From NCBI RefSeq assembly GCF_002294995.1, contig NZ_NSGF01000003.1, positions 124,001-188,000 on the forward strand: 64,000 bases of DNA. Direction: 5' to 3'. A program made the translations under genes and the position numbers. This stretch comes from Mesorhizobium sp. WSM3860. GTDB lineage: Bacteria; Pseudomonadota; Alphaproteobacteria; Rhizobiales; Rhizobiaceae. This document shows positions 50,844 through 60,529 of the stretch, one piece after another (position 1 is the first letter of the stretch; every line of letters starts with the position of its first letter). The notes beneath the pieces are model-generated. The model made no database searches, was not told where the DNA came from, and was given only the letters and a program-made list of their open reading frames with translations.

Positions 50844-53309
50844 TCAGCCCTTGCGGGGCAGTTGCGGCACCAGGCTTCGCTTGCCGCCGTCCTTGCCCTT
50901 CGGCTCCGGCTTCTGCGCCACCGCCTTCTTGGCGGCAGGCTTCTTCGCCGCCGCCTTCCTCGGCTTCGGCGCGTCCTCCGGCTCTTCCTTCTTCGGCTTC
51001 ACCGGGGCTTCATCGGCCAACGATTCGAGCTTCAGGCCGGTCTCGCCGGTTTCCTTCTTCTCGACGGTGACGCGCACCGTGCCGCCCTTCTTCAGCTTGC
51101 CGAACAGCACCTCGTCGGCCAGCGGCTTCTTGATGTGCTCCTGAATGACGCGGCCGAGCGGACGCGCGCCCATGCGCTCGTCATAGCCCTTGTCGGCCAG
51201 CCAGGCGATCGCGTCCGGCGACAGGTCGAAGGTGACGCCGCGCTCGGAAAGCTGGGCCTCGAGCTGCATGACGAACTTCTGCACCACCTGATGGATCACC
51301 GGCACCGGCAGCGAGCCGAACGGGATGATCGCGTCGAGGCGGTTGCGGAATTCCGGCGTGAACAACCGGTTGATCGCCTCGACGTCGTCGCCCTCGCGCT
51401 TGGTCGAGCCGAAGCCGATCGCCGCGCGCTGAGCGTCCGATGCGCCCGCATTGGTCGTCATGATCAGGATGACGTTGCGGAAGTCGATCTGCTTGCCGTT
51501 GTGGTCGGTCAGCTTGCCGTGATCCATCACCTGCAACAGGATGTTGAACAGGTCCGGATGCGCCTTCTCCACCTCGTCGAGCAGCAGCACGCAATGGGGA
51601 TGCTGGTCGACACCGTCGGTCAGGAGGCCACCCTGGTCGAAGCCGACATAGCCGGGAGGTGCGCCGATCAGCCGCGAGACGGTGTGGCGTTCCATGTATT
51701 CCGACATGTCGAAGCGGATCAGCTCGACGCCGAGCGAGGCGGCAAGCTGCTTGGCCACTTCCGTCTTGCCGACTCCGGTCGGCCCCGAGAACAGGTAGGA
51801 ACCGATCGGCTTTTCCGGCTCGCGCAGGCCTGCACGCGCCAGCTTGATCGCCGACGTCAGAGCGGTGATCGCGGTATCCTGACCGTAGACGACGCGCTTC
51901 AGCTCGATATCGAGACCCTGCAGCACCTTCTCGTCGTCGGCCGAAACCGTCTTCGGCGGGATACGCGCCATGGTGGCGATCGTCGCCTCGATTTCCTTGA
52001 TGCCGATCGTCTTCTTGCGCTTGGCCTCCGGCACCAGCATCTGCGAGGCGCCGGTCTCGTCGATCACGTCGATCGCCTTGTCCGGCAGCTTGCGGTCATT
52101 GATGTAGCGGGCCGACAACTCCACCGAAGCCTTGATCGCCTCGCTCGTGTAGCGGACCTTGTGGAACTCCTCGAAATAGGGCTTCAGGCCCTTCATGATC
52201 TCGATGGCGTCCTCGATGGTCGGCTCGTTGACGTCGATCTTTTGGAAGCGCCGCACCAGCGCGCGGTCCTTCTCGAAGAACTGGCGGAACTCCTTGTACG
52301 TCGTCGAGCCGATGCAGCGGATCGCGCCGGACGACAGCGCCGGCTTCAACAGGTTCGACGCATCCATGGCGCCGCCGGACGTGGCCCCTGCCCCGATCAC
52401 GGTGTGAATCTCGTCGATGAACAGCACCGCGCCGGGATAGTCCTCAAGCTCCTTGACGACCTGCTTCAGCCGCTCCTCGAAGTCGCCGCGATAGCGCGTA
52501 CCGGCCAACAGCGTGCCCATATCGAGCGCGAAAATGGTGGCGTCCTGCAGCACCTCGGGCACGTCGCCTTCGACGATGCGCTTGGCAAGGCCTTCGGCGA
52601 TCGCCGTCTTGCCGACGCCGGGGTCGCCAACATAGAGCGGGTTGTTCTTGGAGCGGCGGCACAGCACCTGGATAGTGCGATTGATCTCGCTCTCGCGGCC
52701 GATCAGCGGATCGATCTTGCCGGCCTTGGCCTTGTTGTTGAGGTTGATGCAGTAGGCCGTCAGCGCGTCCTGCGGCTTCTTCTTGCCGCCGTCCTCCTGC
52801 GGCTCGGCGCCGTTCTGGCCGCCCTGCTCATCGTCGGCGCCGCGCGGCGTGCGCGACTCCGAAGCGCCGGGGCGCTTGGCGATGCCGTGGGAGATGTAGT
52901 TGACCGCGTCGTAGCGGGTCATCTGCTGTTCCTGCAGGAAATAGGCCGCGTGGCTTTCGCGCTCGGCAAAAATTGCGACGAGCACATTGGCCCCGGACAC
53001 CTCCTCGCGCCCGGACGACTGCACATGGATGACGGCGCGCTGGATGACGCGCTGGAACCCGGCGGTCGGTTTCGAATCCTCGTCGTAACCGGTGACGAGG
53101 TTGTCGAGCTCGGTGTCGATATAGGTCAGAACGGTGTGCTTGAGCTCATCGAGATCGACATTGCAGGCGCGCATCACGGCGGCCGCCTCGGTGTCGTCGA
53201 TGAGCGCCAGCAGCAGGTGTTCGAGCGTTGCATATTCATGATGCCGCTCGTTGGCGAATGTCAGCGCCTGATGTAGCGCCTTTTCCAGGCCTTGGGAGAA
53301 AGCCGGCAT
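50844..53309 (-). CDS. clpA: ATP-dependent Clp protease ATP-binding subunit ClpA
   Basis: ClpA unfolds substrates and feeds them to ClpP. It has 821 residues. The N-domain (about 1-145) opens with [19 protein letters not shown]1 shows Walker [18 protein letters not shown] and Walker [13 protein letters not shown]2 shows [15 protein letters not shown]. The IGF loop that docks on ClpP is in [12 protein letters not shown]. Unlike E. coli ClpA (758 residues), it ends in about 55 residues rich in Lys, Ala and Pro ([19 protein letters not shown]). The clpS gene lies directly upstream, so substrate selection by the N-end rule is expected. Confidence 0.95.
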   Translation of the reverse strand: MPAFSQGLEKALHQALTFANERHHEYATLEHLLLALIDDTEAAAVMRACNVDLDELKHTVLTYIDTELDNLVTGYDEDSKPTAGFQRVIQRAVIHVQSSGREEVSGANVLVAIFAERESHAAYFLQEQQMTRYDAVNYISHGIAKRPGASESRTPRGADDEQGGQNGAEPQEDGGKKKPQDALTAYCINLNNKAKAGKIDPLIGRESEINRTIQVLCRRSKNNPLYVGDPGVGKTAIAEGLAKRIVEGDVPEVLQDATIFALDMGTLLAGTRYRGDFEERLKQVVKELEDYPGAVLFIDEIHTVIGAGATSGGAMDASNLLKPALSSGAIRCIGSTTYKEFRQFFEKDRALVRRFQKIDVNEPTIEDAIEIMKGLKPYFEEFHKVRYTSEAIKASVELSARYINDRKLPDKAIDVIDETGASQMLVPEAKRKKTIGIKEIEATIATMARIPPKTVSADDEKVLQGLDIELKRVVYGQDTAITALTSAIKLARAGLREPEKPIGSYLFSGPTGVGKTEVAKQLAASLGVELIRFDMSEYMERHTVSRLIGAPPGYVGFDQGGLLTDGVDQHPHCVLLLDEVEKAHPDLFNILLQVMDHGKLTDHNGKQIDFRNVILIMTTNAGASDAQRAAIGFGSTKREGDDVEAINRLFTPEFRNRLDAIIPFGSLPVPVIHQVVQKFVMQLEAQLSERGVTFDLSPDAIAWLADKGYDERMGARPLGRVIQEHIKKPLADEVLFGKLKKGGTVRVTVEKKETGETGLKLESLADEAPVKPKKEEPEDAPKPRKAAAKKPAAKKAVAQKPEPKGKDGGKRSLVPQLPRKG

Positions 53310-53315
53310 GTTACC

Positions 53316-53642
53316 TCACTTCTTCTCCATCACGCATTGCAGCGGATGCTGATTCTGTCGGGCGAAATCCATGACCTGAGACACTTTGGTCTCGGCCACC
53401 TCGAATGTGTAGACCCCGCACTCGCCCACTCCATGATTATGAACATGCAGCATGATGCGTGTGGCGGCCTCGCGGTCCTTCTGGAAAAAACGCTCCAGGA
53501 CGTGGACCACGAACTCCATGGGAGTGTAGTCGTCGTTAAGGATGAGGACCCTGTAGAGGCTGGGCTTTTTTGTCTTGGTTTTGGTGCGCGTGATGACCGC
53601 TGTGCCGCGACCGGGATCGTTGCGGTCGCCGTCACCTTGCAT
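53316..53642 (-). CDS. clpS: ATP-dependent Clp protease adaptor ClpS
   Basis: ClpS binds N-degron substrates and delivers them to ClpA, encoded 6 bases downstream. From the ATG 53640-53642 it has 108 residues. The frame is open to an ATG at 53720, which would give 134. The core has [20 protein letters not shown] with the substrate-pocket residues, [20 protein letters not shown] and [12 protein letters not shown]. The N-terminal 30 residues are flexible and charged, as in the family, so the start is uncertain. Confidence 0.92.
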   Translation of the reverse strand: MQGDGDRNDPGRGTAVITRTKTKTKKPSLYRVLILNDDYTPMEFVVHVLERFFQKDREAATRIMLHVHNHGVGECGVYTFEVAETKVSQVMDFARQNQHPLQCVMEKK

Positions 53643-53843
53643 TCGCACCACGCCTGCCGTGGCAGTCAAACCGATCGTCACGTAGTCCTGCCTTTTCGAA
53701 TCCTCATGCGAGTTCAACATGTAGGTCTTCGATGGCCGATTTTAAGCCCTTCTGTTTAGCTGACAATATGGCTAGGTGCGCAAACTTCAGCGAATTTCTC
53801 AATCGTGAATGCGGCAAGGCTCGGGTGGTTGCGGCGGCGCATG

Positions 53844-53880
53844 AAAAAACCCGGCCGCGCTTTCGCGACCGGGTTGTTTT
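53844..53880. terminator. Terminator downstream of the phasin gene
   Basis: A stem (aacccgg-c-cgcg / cgcg-a-ccgggtt, one mismatch) with the loop cttt is flanked by an A tract on the left and a T tract on the right. It lies about 40 bases past the phasin stop on the minus strand and should also work for transcription from the other side. Confidence 0.75.
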
Positions 53881-53919
53881 TGCAGGCCGGCTGGCCGTGT
53901 CCGATGTGATCGGACGAAA

Positions 53920-54249
53920 TTACTTCGTCTTGGCGACGACCGATTCGAACGGCTTGTAGGCTTCCTTGGCGAGCTCGGCATAGAGATTGCCGATCTTGCT
54001 CGCCTCGGCCACGAAGCTCTCGTAGCTCTGCTTGGCGTAATCGGTCTGGATCTCGATGGCCTTCTCGATCGACTTGGCCGAGAACAGCTTCTCGAAGGCG
54101 GCGCTGCCGGCCTCGAAGCTCTTCTTGGTGTACTCGCCGGCTTCGGTCGCGATCGCCTGCGCACCCTTGGTGAGCGAGGCAAAGCTCTTCAGCCCGGTGT
54201 CGGCAAACTCCTTGCCGTATTTCGCGAAGTCCTCATAGGTCTGGGTCAT
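53920..54249 (-). CDS. Phasin-family protein
   Basis: The protein has 109 residues from the ATG 54247-54249 (MTQTYEDFAKYGKEFADTGL). It is nearly all amphipathic helix: the phasin domain spans EYTKKSFEAGSAAFEKLFSA and KAIEIQTDYAKQSYESFVAE and ends ELAKEAYKPFESVVAKTK. Phasins coat polyhydroxybutyrate granules and control their size. The gene is monocistronic, with a terminator behind it and a tandem palindrome in its upstream region that looks like a PhaR operator. Confidence 0.9.
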   Translation of the reverse strand: MTQTYEDFAKYGKEFADTGLKSFASLTKGAQAIATEAGEYTKKSFEAGSAAFEKLFSAKSIEKAIEIQTDYAKQSYESFVAEASKIGNLYAELAKEAYKPFESVVAKTK

Positions 54250-54536
54250 TTCATGCTTCCCTTGGTTGAAACGCCCATTTAGCCCCGGGCGCCCTTGTGC
54301 AATGCACCGGAATATATTGTGCGCTGCACAAAAGTCAAGATTGCCTTGAGCCGCAAGGGCTCCGCGCGACAGCAACCGCTAAAGTTCGAATAAACAGAGG
54401 CTCAAATCGCCAGAAAATGGTGAACGCGACGGTTACCATAAACGGATTGGTAACGCTGACCGCGATAGCTTGGCCGGAAGTGAGGCAGGCACCCCTCCGC
54501 CGCCTCCGGGGCAACGAAAATTCAGGGTAAGTAACG
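54250..54536. other. Divergent intergenic region between phasin and D,D-carboxypeptidase genes
   Basis: These 287 bases hold the tandem phasin operator (54295-54331) and must carry the promoters of both flanking genes. The right half, next to the carboxypeptidase gene, is locally AT-richer (about 54380-54460). No other site is recognisable. Confidence 0.55.
54295..54331 (-). promoter_or_regulatory. Tandem TTGTGC-N3-GCAC sites upstream of the phasin gene (candidate PhaR operator)
   Basis: The site at 54317-54331 is a perfect TTGTGC-N3-GCACAA palindrome, and 54295-54307 repeats TTGTGC-N3-GCAC. Their starts are 22 bases apart (two helical turns). They lie 46-82 bases upstream of the phasin start. 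The inner TGC-N3-GCA matches the kind of site reported for PhaR, the repressor of phasin genes in Paracoccus. Confidence 0.6.
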
Positions 54537-55991
54537 GTGCGTCAGGCGTTGTCGGGCTTCGTCTCCAAATCTTCATTCTCCTTCAAGGCAATCATGGTTG
54601 CCGCGCTCGCGGTGACGATTGTCGCCGCCGATGTCGCCTCCGCGATGGCCGCCAGGTCTGCCGCGATTGTCGTCGACGCCAAGACCGGCAAGGTGCTTTA
54701 TTCGGCCGACGCCAACGGCCGGCGCTATCCGGCTTCGCTCACCAAGATGATGACGCTCTACCTCACCTTCGAGGCATTGGCGAAGGGCAGGATCGGCAAG
54801 AACACGCCGGTGCCGTTCTCGGCCCATGCCGCGTCCGAACCGCCGACCAAGCTCGGCGTGCGCGCCGGCGGCTCGGTGCCGGTCGAGACCGCGATCCTGT
54901 CGATGGTGACGAAGTCCGCGAACGACTCGGCGACCGCGCTGGGCGAGTTGCTCGGCGGCAGCGAAGACAATTTTGCCCGCATGATGACGGCCAAGGCACG
55001 TCAGCTCGGCATGAACGGCACTGTCTTCCGCAACGCCAATGGCCTGCCCGATCCGGGCCAGTTCACCACGGCGCACGATATGGCGATGCTCGGCATCGCG
55101 CTCCGCGAGCACTTCCCGCAATATTACGGCTATTTCTCGCAGCGCTCGTTCCTCTATGGTCGCCAGCGCATCAACGGCCATAACCGCCTGCTCGGCCGCA
55201 TCAAGGGTGTTGACGGCATCAAGACCGGCTACACGCGCGCTTCCGGCTACAACCTGGTTTCCTCCGTCGCCGATGGCGATCGCCGCCTTGTCGCGGTGGT
55301 GATGGGCGGCGCTTCCGGCCGCAGCCGCGACAACCAGATGGCATCACTGATCAACACCTACCTGTCGCGCGCCTCGACCCGCGGCGGCGGCAACCTGATC
55401 GCCAAGGCGGGCGGCGACAATCCGATCAAGGCCCTGGCGAAGGTCCTCCTGCCCAAGCATGGCGCGCCGACTCCGGATGAAAAGCCGGCTGTCGACGACA
55501 CCGAAGTCGCGTCCGCCGATGACAGCGCGCCGGTCGCTGAGGAAACCAAGCCGGTGATCCAGGTCAGGAAGGTGAAGACGGTTGCGGTGGCCGCCATGGC
55601 TCCGGCACCCGCGCCCCAAGAAACCACATCAGAGACCGAAACCGCATCACCGACCGAAGCCACGTCCCAGACAGTTGCCGCTTACGCCGAGCCGGCCGCA
55701 GCCGCCGCCCCGGCCGTCGATCCGGTCAAGACGTCCTCGCTGCCGTCTGGATGGGTGGTGCAGGTCGCGTCCTCGCCGACGCAATCGGGGGCTCAGGCCC
55801 TTCTCGACAAGACGAGCAAGCAGGCGCCGAAGGTGCTGGCCGATGCATCGGGCTTCACGGTCGCGTTCGACAAGGGCGGCGTCACCTACTACCGCGCCCG
55901 CTTTGGCGGTTTCGGCTCGAAGGACGCAGCCTGGAAGGCCTGCGACGCCCTGAAGCGAAGGAAGATCGAGTGCTACGCCGTCCAGCAATAG
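54537..55991 (+). CDS. D-alanyl-D-alanine carboxypeptidase (S11) with C-terminal SPOR domain
   Basis: The protein has 484 residues from a GTG start at 54537, since no upstream ATG in frame fits. A signal peptide ends near SAMAARS. The penicillin-binding S11 domain has SxxK in PASLTKMMT, SxN in VTKSANDSATALG and KTG in DGIKTGYTRASGYN. After a Pro/Ala/Glu/Thr-rich linker of about 120 residues, the last 75 residues form a SPOR domain (GWVVQVASSPTQSGAQALL and VTYYRARFGGF), which binds denuded septal peptidoglycan. It would trim pentapeptides at the division site. Confidence 0.92.
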   Translation: MRQALSGFVSKSSFSFKAIMVAALAVTIVAADVASAMAARSAAIVVDAKTGKVLYSADANGRRYPASLTKMMTLYLTFEALAKGRIGKNTPVPFSAHAASEPPTKLGVRAGGSVPVETAILSMVTKSANDSATALGELLGGSEDNFARMMTAKARQLGMNGTVFRNANGLPDPGQFTTAHDMAMLGIALREHFPQYYGYFSQRSFLYGRQRINGHNRLLGRIKGVDGIKTGYTRASGYNLVSSVADGDRRLVAVVMGGASGRSRDNQMASLINTYLSRASTRGGGNLIAKAGGDNPIKALAKVLLPKHGAPTPDEKPAVDDTEVASADDSAPVAEETKPVIQVRKVKTVAVAAMAPAPAPQETTSETETASPTEATSQTVAAYAEPAAAAAPAVDPVKTSSLPSGWVVQVASSPTQSGAQALLDKTSKQAPKVLADASGFTVAFDKGGVTYYRARFGGFGSKDAAWKACDALKRRKIECYAVQQ

Positions 55992-56032
55992 GCGGCTTTT
56001 AAACCTCCCGGGAAGTTCCGCGTCGAAGGAGA

Positions 56033-56731
56033 CTAGTCGTGATTGGAGAGCAAGACGTCCTTGGCTTCATTGATCCGCGCCGCCAGGACAGACGTGCCGC
56101 CGACGTCGGCGTTCAGGCGCTGCATCAGGCGGCGGTGCGCCTTGCGGATATCCGCCGCGGCAGCCCCCGCTTCAAGACCAAGGATCTTGTAGGCCTCCTC
56201 CTTAGTCATGGCGCCCGCACCTGGCGCAACACCCAGCCCTTCGCCACTGTCCGGCTGCGCGTCCTTGCGCCAGACGGGAAAACGGCCGTCAAGATACGTC
56301 TCTAGCAGCTGGCGGCTCTCCGGGTCCGGTCGTAGCTCGACATGGAGTTGCTGCAGTTCCGCGATCCCCATGGCGCTCAGCATTCTCCCCTCATAATGAC
56401 CGGCGAGAACAAGGCCCTCGAGCTTGCCGCTGTCGTGGTCGAGCTCCATTTCGAGAGCCGCGGTGCGCACGGTTGAGCGCTTGGCCGCGACAGCCTTCGG
56501 TGGCGGTCGCCTCGCCCGCATCCAGGCATACCAGCCTGCCGCCGCAATCATCAGCAGGCCGCCAAAGCTGCTGCGGCCGACCACGAGCATCGTCGCCCCG
56601 ATCAGGCCCAACAGCGCGGGCCCGAGCGCTCTGAGACTGTCCGCCATCCTGGCGGCGTCGGCGCGCACGAAGATTGTCGCGGCGCCGAAAAGCACCAGGA
56701 GCACGGCCGCCAATGCGATCATCACGCCCAT
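56033..56731 (-). CDS. Membrane-anchored J-like protein without the HPD motif
   Basis: The protein has 232 residues from the ATG 56729-56731. Two hydrophobic helices are at about 1-20 and 35-65. The middle (ALEMELDHDSGKLEGLVLAG) matches the conserved region of rhizobial DnaJ-like membrane proteins. The C-terminal J-like domain is MTKEEAYKILGLEAGAAAAD, followed by KAHRRLMQRLNADVGGTSV. Where functional J proteins have HPD this one has NAD, so it should not stimulate DnaK ATPase in the normal way. It is like Pam16 more than Pam18 in that respect. Confidence 0.82.
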   Translation of the reverse strand: MGVMIALAAVLLVLFGAATIFVRADAARMADSLRALGPALLGLIGATMLVVGRSSFGGLLMIAAAGWYAWMRARRPPPKAVAAKRSTVRTAALEMELDHDSGKLEGLVLAGHYEGRMLSAMGIAELQQLHVELRPDPESRQLLETYLDGRFPVWRKDAQPDSGEGLGVAPGAGAMTKEEAYKILGLEAGAAAADIRKAHRRLMQRLNADVGGTSVLAARINEAKDVLLSNHD

Positions 56732-56854
56732 CTGTTTGCACCGCCATCCAAATGATTGTGCATCGCAATCAAGATGTGGCGCAGGGGCGGCGCTTGCAAG
56801 CCCCAAACCGGGCCGCTCGAAGGGCCAGCAAGCGGAAGATGAGGCTCTGCAACC

Positions 56855-57292
56855 CTATAGCAGGCCGAGTTCAGCAAGCTCCAGGCGCAGTTTCGGCGGC
56901 ATCTCGGCCAATGCGGCCCTGCCCTTGCCGAGATCGGCCGGAGCGTCCGACAGCTTGAGATAGCGCCAGCCCTGGAAGGCGCGGCGCGGCTGCCAGTCGG
57001 TGCGCACCACTTCGGGATCAAGCACCAGATGGCAGCGGCCGATGCCTTCGCCATCGACGAAAGGCCGGATCTCCGTGATGAGCTGCCGGCATTGGACGTT
57101 GCCCTTGATCACCCAATAGAGGGAGCCGCCATCGGTGATCTCCCCACCGCGCGTCGGCACCATGCGCGTGGTGTGCCATTGCTCGGCCGGCTCGCCGGCG
57201 CGGCGCCGCTCGTCGAGACGGAAAGCGATCCACTCTTCCAGGTCCTCGACGCTGTCGCAGCCGACGCAGAGCTTGATGAGATTGAGAGACAT
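56855..57292 (-). CDS. DUF1489 family protein
   Basis: This 145-residue protein matches DUF1489: LNLIKLCVGCDSVEDLEEWI near the start, HTTRMVPTRGGEITDGGSLY, WVIKGNVQCRQLITEIRPF and HLVLDPEVVRTDWQPRRAFQ. The function is unknown and the family is typical of alphaproteobacteria. It is on the same strand as the J-like gene 123 bases downstream. Confidence 0.88.
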   Translation of the reverse strand: MSLNLIKLCVGCDSVEDLEEWIAFRLDERRRAGEPAEQWHTTRMVPTRGGEITDGGSLYWVIKGNVQCRQLITEIRPFVDGEGIGRCHLVLDPEVVRTDWQPRRAFQGWRYLKLSDAPADLGKGRAALAEMPPKLRLELAELGLL

Positions 57293-57432
57293 GCCCGCAA
57301 TCTAGCGACTGCCCCGGAGGCGTTCAACGCCGAGCGAGATTATGCACAGGCCGATTGCTGCCAGATCATGAGGCCAGCGCGGCCGTTTCGATCGCTTCGA
57401 CAGCCTAAGCCCACCGGGTGGAAAGGGCAGGG

Positions 57433-58836
57433 TCAGCACTCGACCACGTTGACAGCCAGTCCGCCGAGGCTGGTTTCCTTATACTTCTCGTTCATGTCGA
57501 GGCCGGTCTGGCGCATGGTCTCGATCGCAGCATCCAGCGGCACGAAATGCGTGCCGTCGCCTTTGATGGCGAGCGAGGCGGCTGTCACAGCCTTGACCGC
57601 GCCCAGAGCATTGCGCTCGATGCAGGGCACCTGCACCAGGCCGCCGACCGGATCGCAGGTCATGCCAAGGTGATGCTCGAGCGCGATTTCGGCGGCGTTC
57701 TCGACCTGCTCCGGAGTGCCGCCCATGACGGCGCAAAGCCCGGCCGCCGCCATTGCCGAGGCGGATCCCACTTCACCCTGGCAGCCGACCTCGGCGCCCG
57801 AGATCGAAGCGTTTGACTTGATGATGCCGCCGACGGCGGCGGCCGTCAGCAGGAAGTCGCGGATGCTAGGCTGGTCGGCTTCGGGATGGAAATGCAGCCA
57901 GTAGCGCAGCACTGCCGGGAGCGTGCCGGCAGCGCCGTTGGTCGGCGCCGTCACCACGCGCCCGCCGGCGGCGTTCTCCTCATTGACCGCCATGGCATAA
58001 ATCGACAGCCAGTCATTGGCGAGCAAGGGGTTGGGCCGGTTCTGCTGCCACTGTTCCTGCAGCTTGTCATGCAATTGCCGTGCGCGGCGCCGCACCTTCA
58101 GCCCGCCCGGCATGACGCCGTCCTGCGACAGACCGCGGTCGATGCAGCCCTTCATGGCGCTCCAGATCGCGTCGAGGCCGGCGTCGAGCTCCTCGCGCGA
58201 CATGTGCTTTTCCTCGTTGGACCGCTTCATCTCGGCGATTGAAAGCCCAGACTTGGCCGCCATCGACAGCATCTCGACGGCGTTCTTGAACGGATAAGGC
58301 ACCTTCTTGCCTTCCGTCGTCACCGAGCCTTTGTCTTTCATGCGCTGCAATTCTTCCTCGGAGACGACGAAGCCGCCGCCGATCGAATAATAGATGCGCT
58401 TGAGCAGCAGCCGGTCGGAGGCATCGTAGGCATAGAAGGCCATGCCGTTGGCGTGGCCGGTCAGCGGCGTCTTGCGGTCGAGCACCAGATCCTTGGCCGG
58501 GTCGAAGCGATAGGTCGGATGCCCAGGCGGCGAAATCCGTTTCTCCGTTCCGATGCGGGCAACGATGCTATCCGCCTCATCCGGATCGACCGTCTGCGGC
58601 ATCTCGCCGGCCAGGCCGAGGATGACGGCGCGGTCCGAACCATGGCCGATGCCGGTATAAGCGAGCGAGCCGTGCAGGCTGGCGCCGATGCGATCGACCT
58701 TCACGCCGGCCGGGCGCGGCCAGTCGTCGGCGAGGATTTCGTCGAGGAAACGGCGCGCGGCCGTCATCGGCCCCATCGTATGCGAGCTCGATGGACCGAT
58801 GCCGATCTTGAACAGGTCGAAAACCGAAAGGAACAC
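57433..58836 (-). CDS. sdaA: L-serine ammonia-lyase (single-chain, iron-sulfur)
   Basis: The enzyme converts L-serine to pyruvate and ammonia. It has 467 residues with the beta domain first ([19 protein letters not shown]) and the alpha domain second. Cysteines expected to bind the 4Fe-4S cluster are in [22 protein letters not shown] and [27 protein letters not shown] is also typical. It is divergent from the DUF599 gene at 59010. Confidence 0.96.
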   Translation of the reverse strand: MFLSVFDLFKIGIGPSSSHTMGPMTAARRFLDEILADDWPRPAGVKVDRIGASLHGSLAYTGIGHGSDRAVILGLAGEMPQTVDPDEADSIVARIGTEKRISPPGHPTYRFDPAKDLVLDRKTPLTGHANGMAFYAYDASDRLLLKRIYYSIGGGFVVSEEELQRMKDKGSVTTEGKKVPYPFKNAVEMLSMAAKSGLSIAEMKRSNEEKHMSREELDAGLDAIWSAMKGCIDRGLSQDGVMPGGLKVRRRARQLHDKLQEQWQQNRPNPLLANDWLSIYAMAVNEENAAGGRVVTAPTNGAAGTLPAVLRYWLHFHPEADQPSIRDFLLTAAAVGGIIKSNASISGAEVGCQGEVGSASAMAAAGLCAVMGGTPEQVENAAEIALEHHLGMTCDPVGGLVQVPCIERNALGAVKAVTAASLAIKGDGTHFVPLDAAIETMRQTGLDMNEKYKETSLGGLAVNVVEC

Positions 58837-59009
58837 GCGCCGTTGTCTCCTGCAGGCCGCTCAAAACTTACATATAGCAATTCTTGCGATGTTTCCGCTG
58901 TTTTGCGTGTCGCGGCGCGGCGTCAGCCGACCTTGTTTGCTCCGGCAGCGACATGTATGCGCTTGCTTCCGCCGTCGAAGCGCCCGCCGGGCCTGTGGTA
59001 AGACAACGT

Positions 59010-59729
59010 ATGGGCGATTCCCTTCATCTTTCGGCGACAGACCTGGCCGCTCTTGCCTTTTTCCTGGTCGTCTGGGTGCTTCATACGCTGGCCTCCGACG
59101 GCAAGCTCGTTAGCCGTGTGTCGCTGACGACGGCGATGAACGCTCAGCGCGAAGCCTGGATGCGCAACATGGCCGAGCGCGAGGTGCGCATAGTCGATAC
59201 CGCCATCATGTCCGGGCTGCAGCAAGGCACCGCCTTCTTTGCCTCGAGCTCGCTGATCGCGCTCGGCGGCTGCTTTGCCCTTCTCGGGGCTTCCGACCGG
59301 GTTCTAACCATAATGGCTGACCTGCCGTTGGCGTCCGCATCCTCTCGCGAGGCCTTCCAGACCAAGATGTTCGGCCTGGTGTTGATCCTCGCCTTCGCCT
59401 TCTTCAAGTTCGGCTGGGCCTACCGGCTGTTCAACTACTGCTCGATCCTGATCGGCGCCGTGCCGGTCCCGCATGGCGAGGCCTCGCGCAATGCGGTCAG
59501 CGAGACGGCGGTGTGGCGGGCCACGCGCATGAACGTGCTTGCCGGCAAGCATTTCAATTCCGGCCTGCGCGCCGTCTTCTTCTCAATCGGCTATCTCGGC
59601 TCGTTCGTCGGCCCGACGGTGTTCGTGCTGTCGACGCTGGTGCTGCTTGCCGTGCTTGTGCGGCGCCAGTTCTTCTCGGCCGCGCGCCAGGCAGTGCTCG
59701 GTCAGCCGCCCGGCGCCGGGAAAGGTTGA
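59010..59729 (+). CDS. DUF599 family membrane protein
   Basis: The protein has 239 residues from the ATG at 59010 (MGDSLHLSATDLAALAFFLV). It has four predicted helices (about 10-28, 68-90, 115-135 and 190-220). The DUF599 pattern includes MRNMAEREVRIVDTAIMSGL, QQGTAFFASSSLIALGG and FAFFKFGWAYRLFNYCSIL. The function is unknown. Its 3' end overlaps that of the convergent ydcF-like gene by 28 bases. Confidence 0.85.
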   Translation: MGDSLHLSATDLAALAFFLVVWVLHTLASDGKLVSRVSLTTAMNAQREAWMRNMAEREVRIVDTAIMSGLQQGTAFFASSSLIALGGCFALLGASDRVLTIMADLPLASASSREAFQTKMFGLVLILAFAFFKFGWAYRLFNYCSILIGAVPVPHGEASRNAVSETAVWRATRMNVLAGKHFNSGLRAVFFSIGYLGSFVGPTVFVLSTLVLLAVLVRRQFFSAARQAVLGQPPGAGKG

Positions 59730-60499
59730 TCGATGCGGCCCGACAGCCAATAGGCGGAGAGCCCGATCCATTCGCGGATCGCCATGATGGTCGCCTGCAG
59801 CGAATCGGCCGGATTGTCGCGGAACAGACCGATGCCTTCCTTGCCTGAGGTGCGGTAGTCGACCGGCCAGGGGACGATTGGAAAACCGGCCTTGTCGAAC
59901 AGCGCCTTGGCGCGCGGCATATGAAAGGCAGACGTCACCAGCAGCCATGTCTCGCCCGGTCTCGGCTCGACCAGCCTGCGGGTGAAGACGGCATTCTCGT
60001 AGGTGTTGCGGGACTTGTTCTCCAGAATCAGGCGATCGGGCGCGACCCCCAGCGCCCCGAGCAGGCGTGGCGCGGTGTCGGCATCGCCCTCGCCGTCCAG
60101 GAAAAGCTCGCCATTGCCGCCGGAGACAACCACTTTCGCTTGCGGAAAACGCCTGGCGAGGATCGCGGTCTCGACCATGCGGTCGCCGCCGCTGTTCAGC
60201 TCATAGCCGCCGCGCGCCAGATTGATCGCGCCCTCGAAGCCGCCGCCGAGCACAACGATGCCATCGACCTTGCCCGGCAGTGGCGGCTTGGGAAAGCGTT
60301 CCTCCAGCGGATTCAGCATCATCGCGCCAAGCGAGGTCCAGGCCGAAAGCGCGAGGATCAGGAAGGCGAGCACGCTGCCGGTGCCAGCCAGCCGACGACG
60401 GCCGAAGAGCGCTGCCAGGAAGCCGGCGAGCAGAAGGAAGATCGCCAAGTTGAGCGGCTGGACGAAAAACCAGAGGATCTTGGAAAGATAGTAGAACAT
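59702..60499 (-). CDS. YdcF-family membrane protein (DUF218)
   Basis: The protein has 265 residues. Two N-terminal helices (about 12-33 and 37-60) are followed by a DUF218 domain facing the periplasm: VDGIVVLGGGFEGAINLARG, VVVSGGNG, ENKSRNTYENAVFTRRL and VTSAFHMPRAKALF. In E. coli, relatives such as ElyC and SanA influence envelope precursor metabolism and permeability. The biochemical role is not settled. Confidence 0.87.
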   Translation of the reverse strand: MFYYLSKILWFFVQPLNLAIFLLLAGFLAALFGRRRLAGTGSVLAFLILALSAWTSLGAMMLNPLEERFPKPPLPGKVDGIVVLGGGFEGAINLARGGYELNSGGDRMVETAILARRFPQAKVVVSGGNGELFLDGEGDADTAPRLLGALGVAPDRLILENKSRNTYENAVFTRRLVEPRPGETWLLVTSAFHMPRAKALFDKAGFPIVPWPVDYRTSGKEGIGLFRDNPADSLQATIMAIREWIGLSAYWLSGRIDQPFPAPGG

Positions 60500-60529
60500 C
60501 CCTCACCCCGTTTCAGATGAGGGACAACG

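Noticed and set aside
50676..53276. An 866-codon open frame antisense to clpA
   Set aside because: clpA is certain by domain content. The frame on the other strand is an effect of GC-rich codon bias and its translation has no family features.
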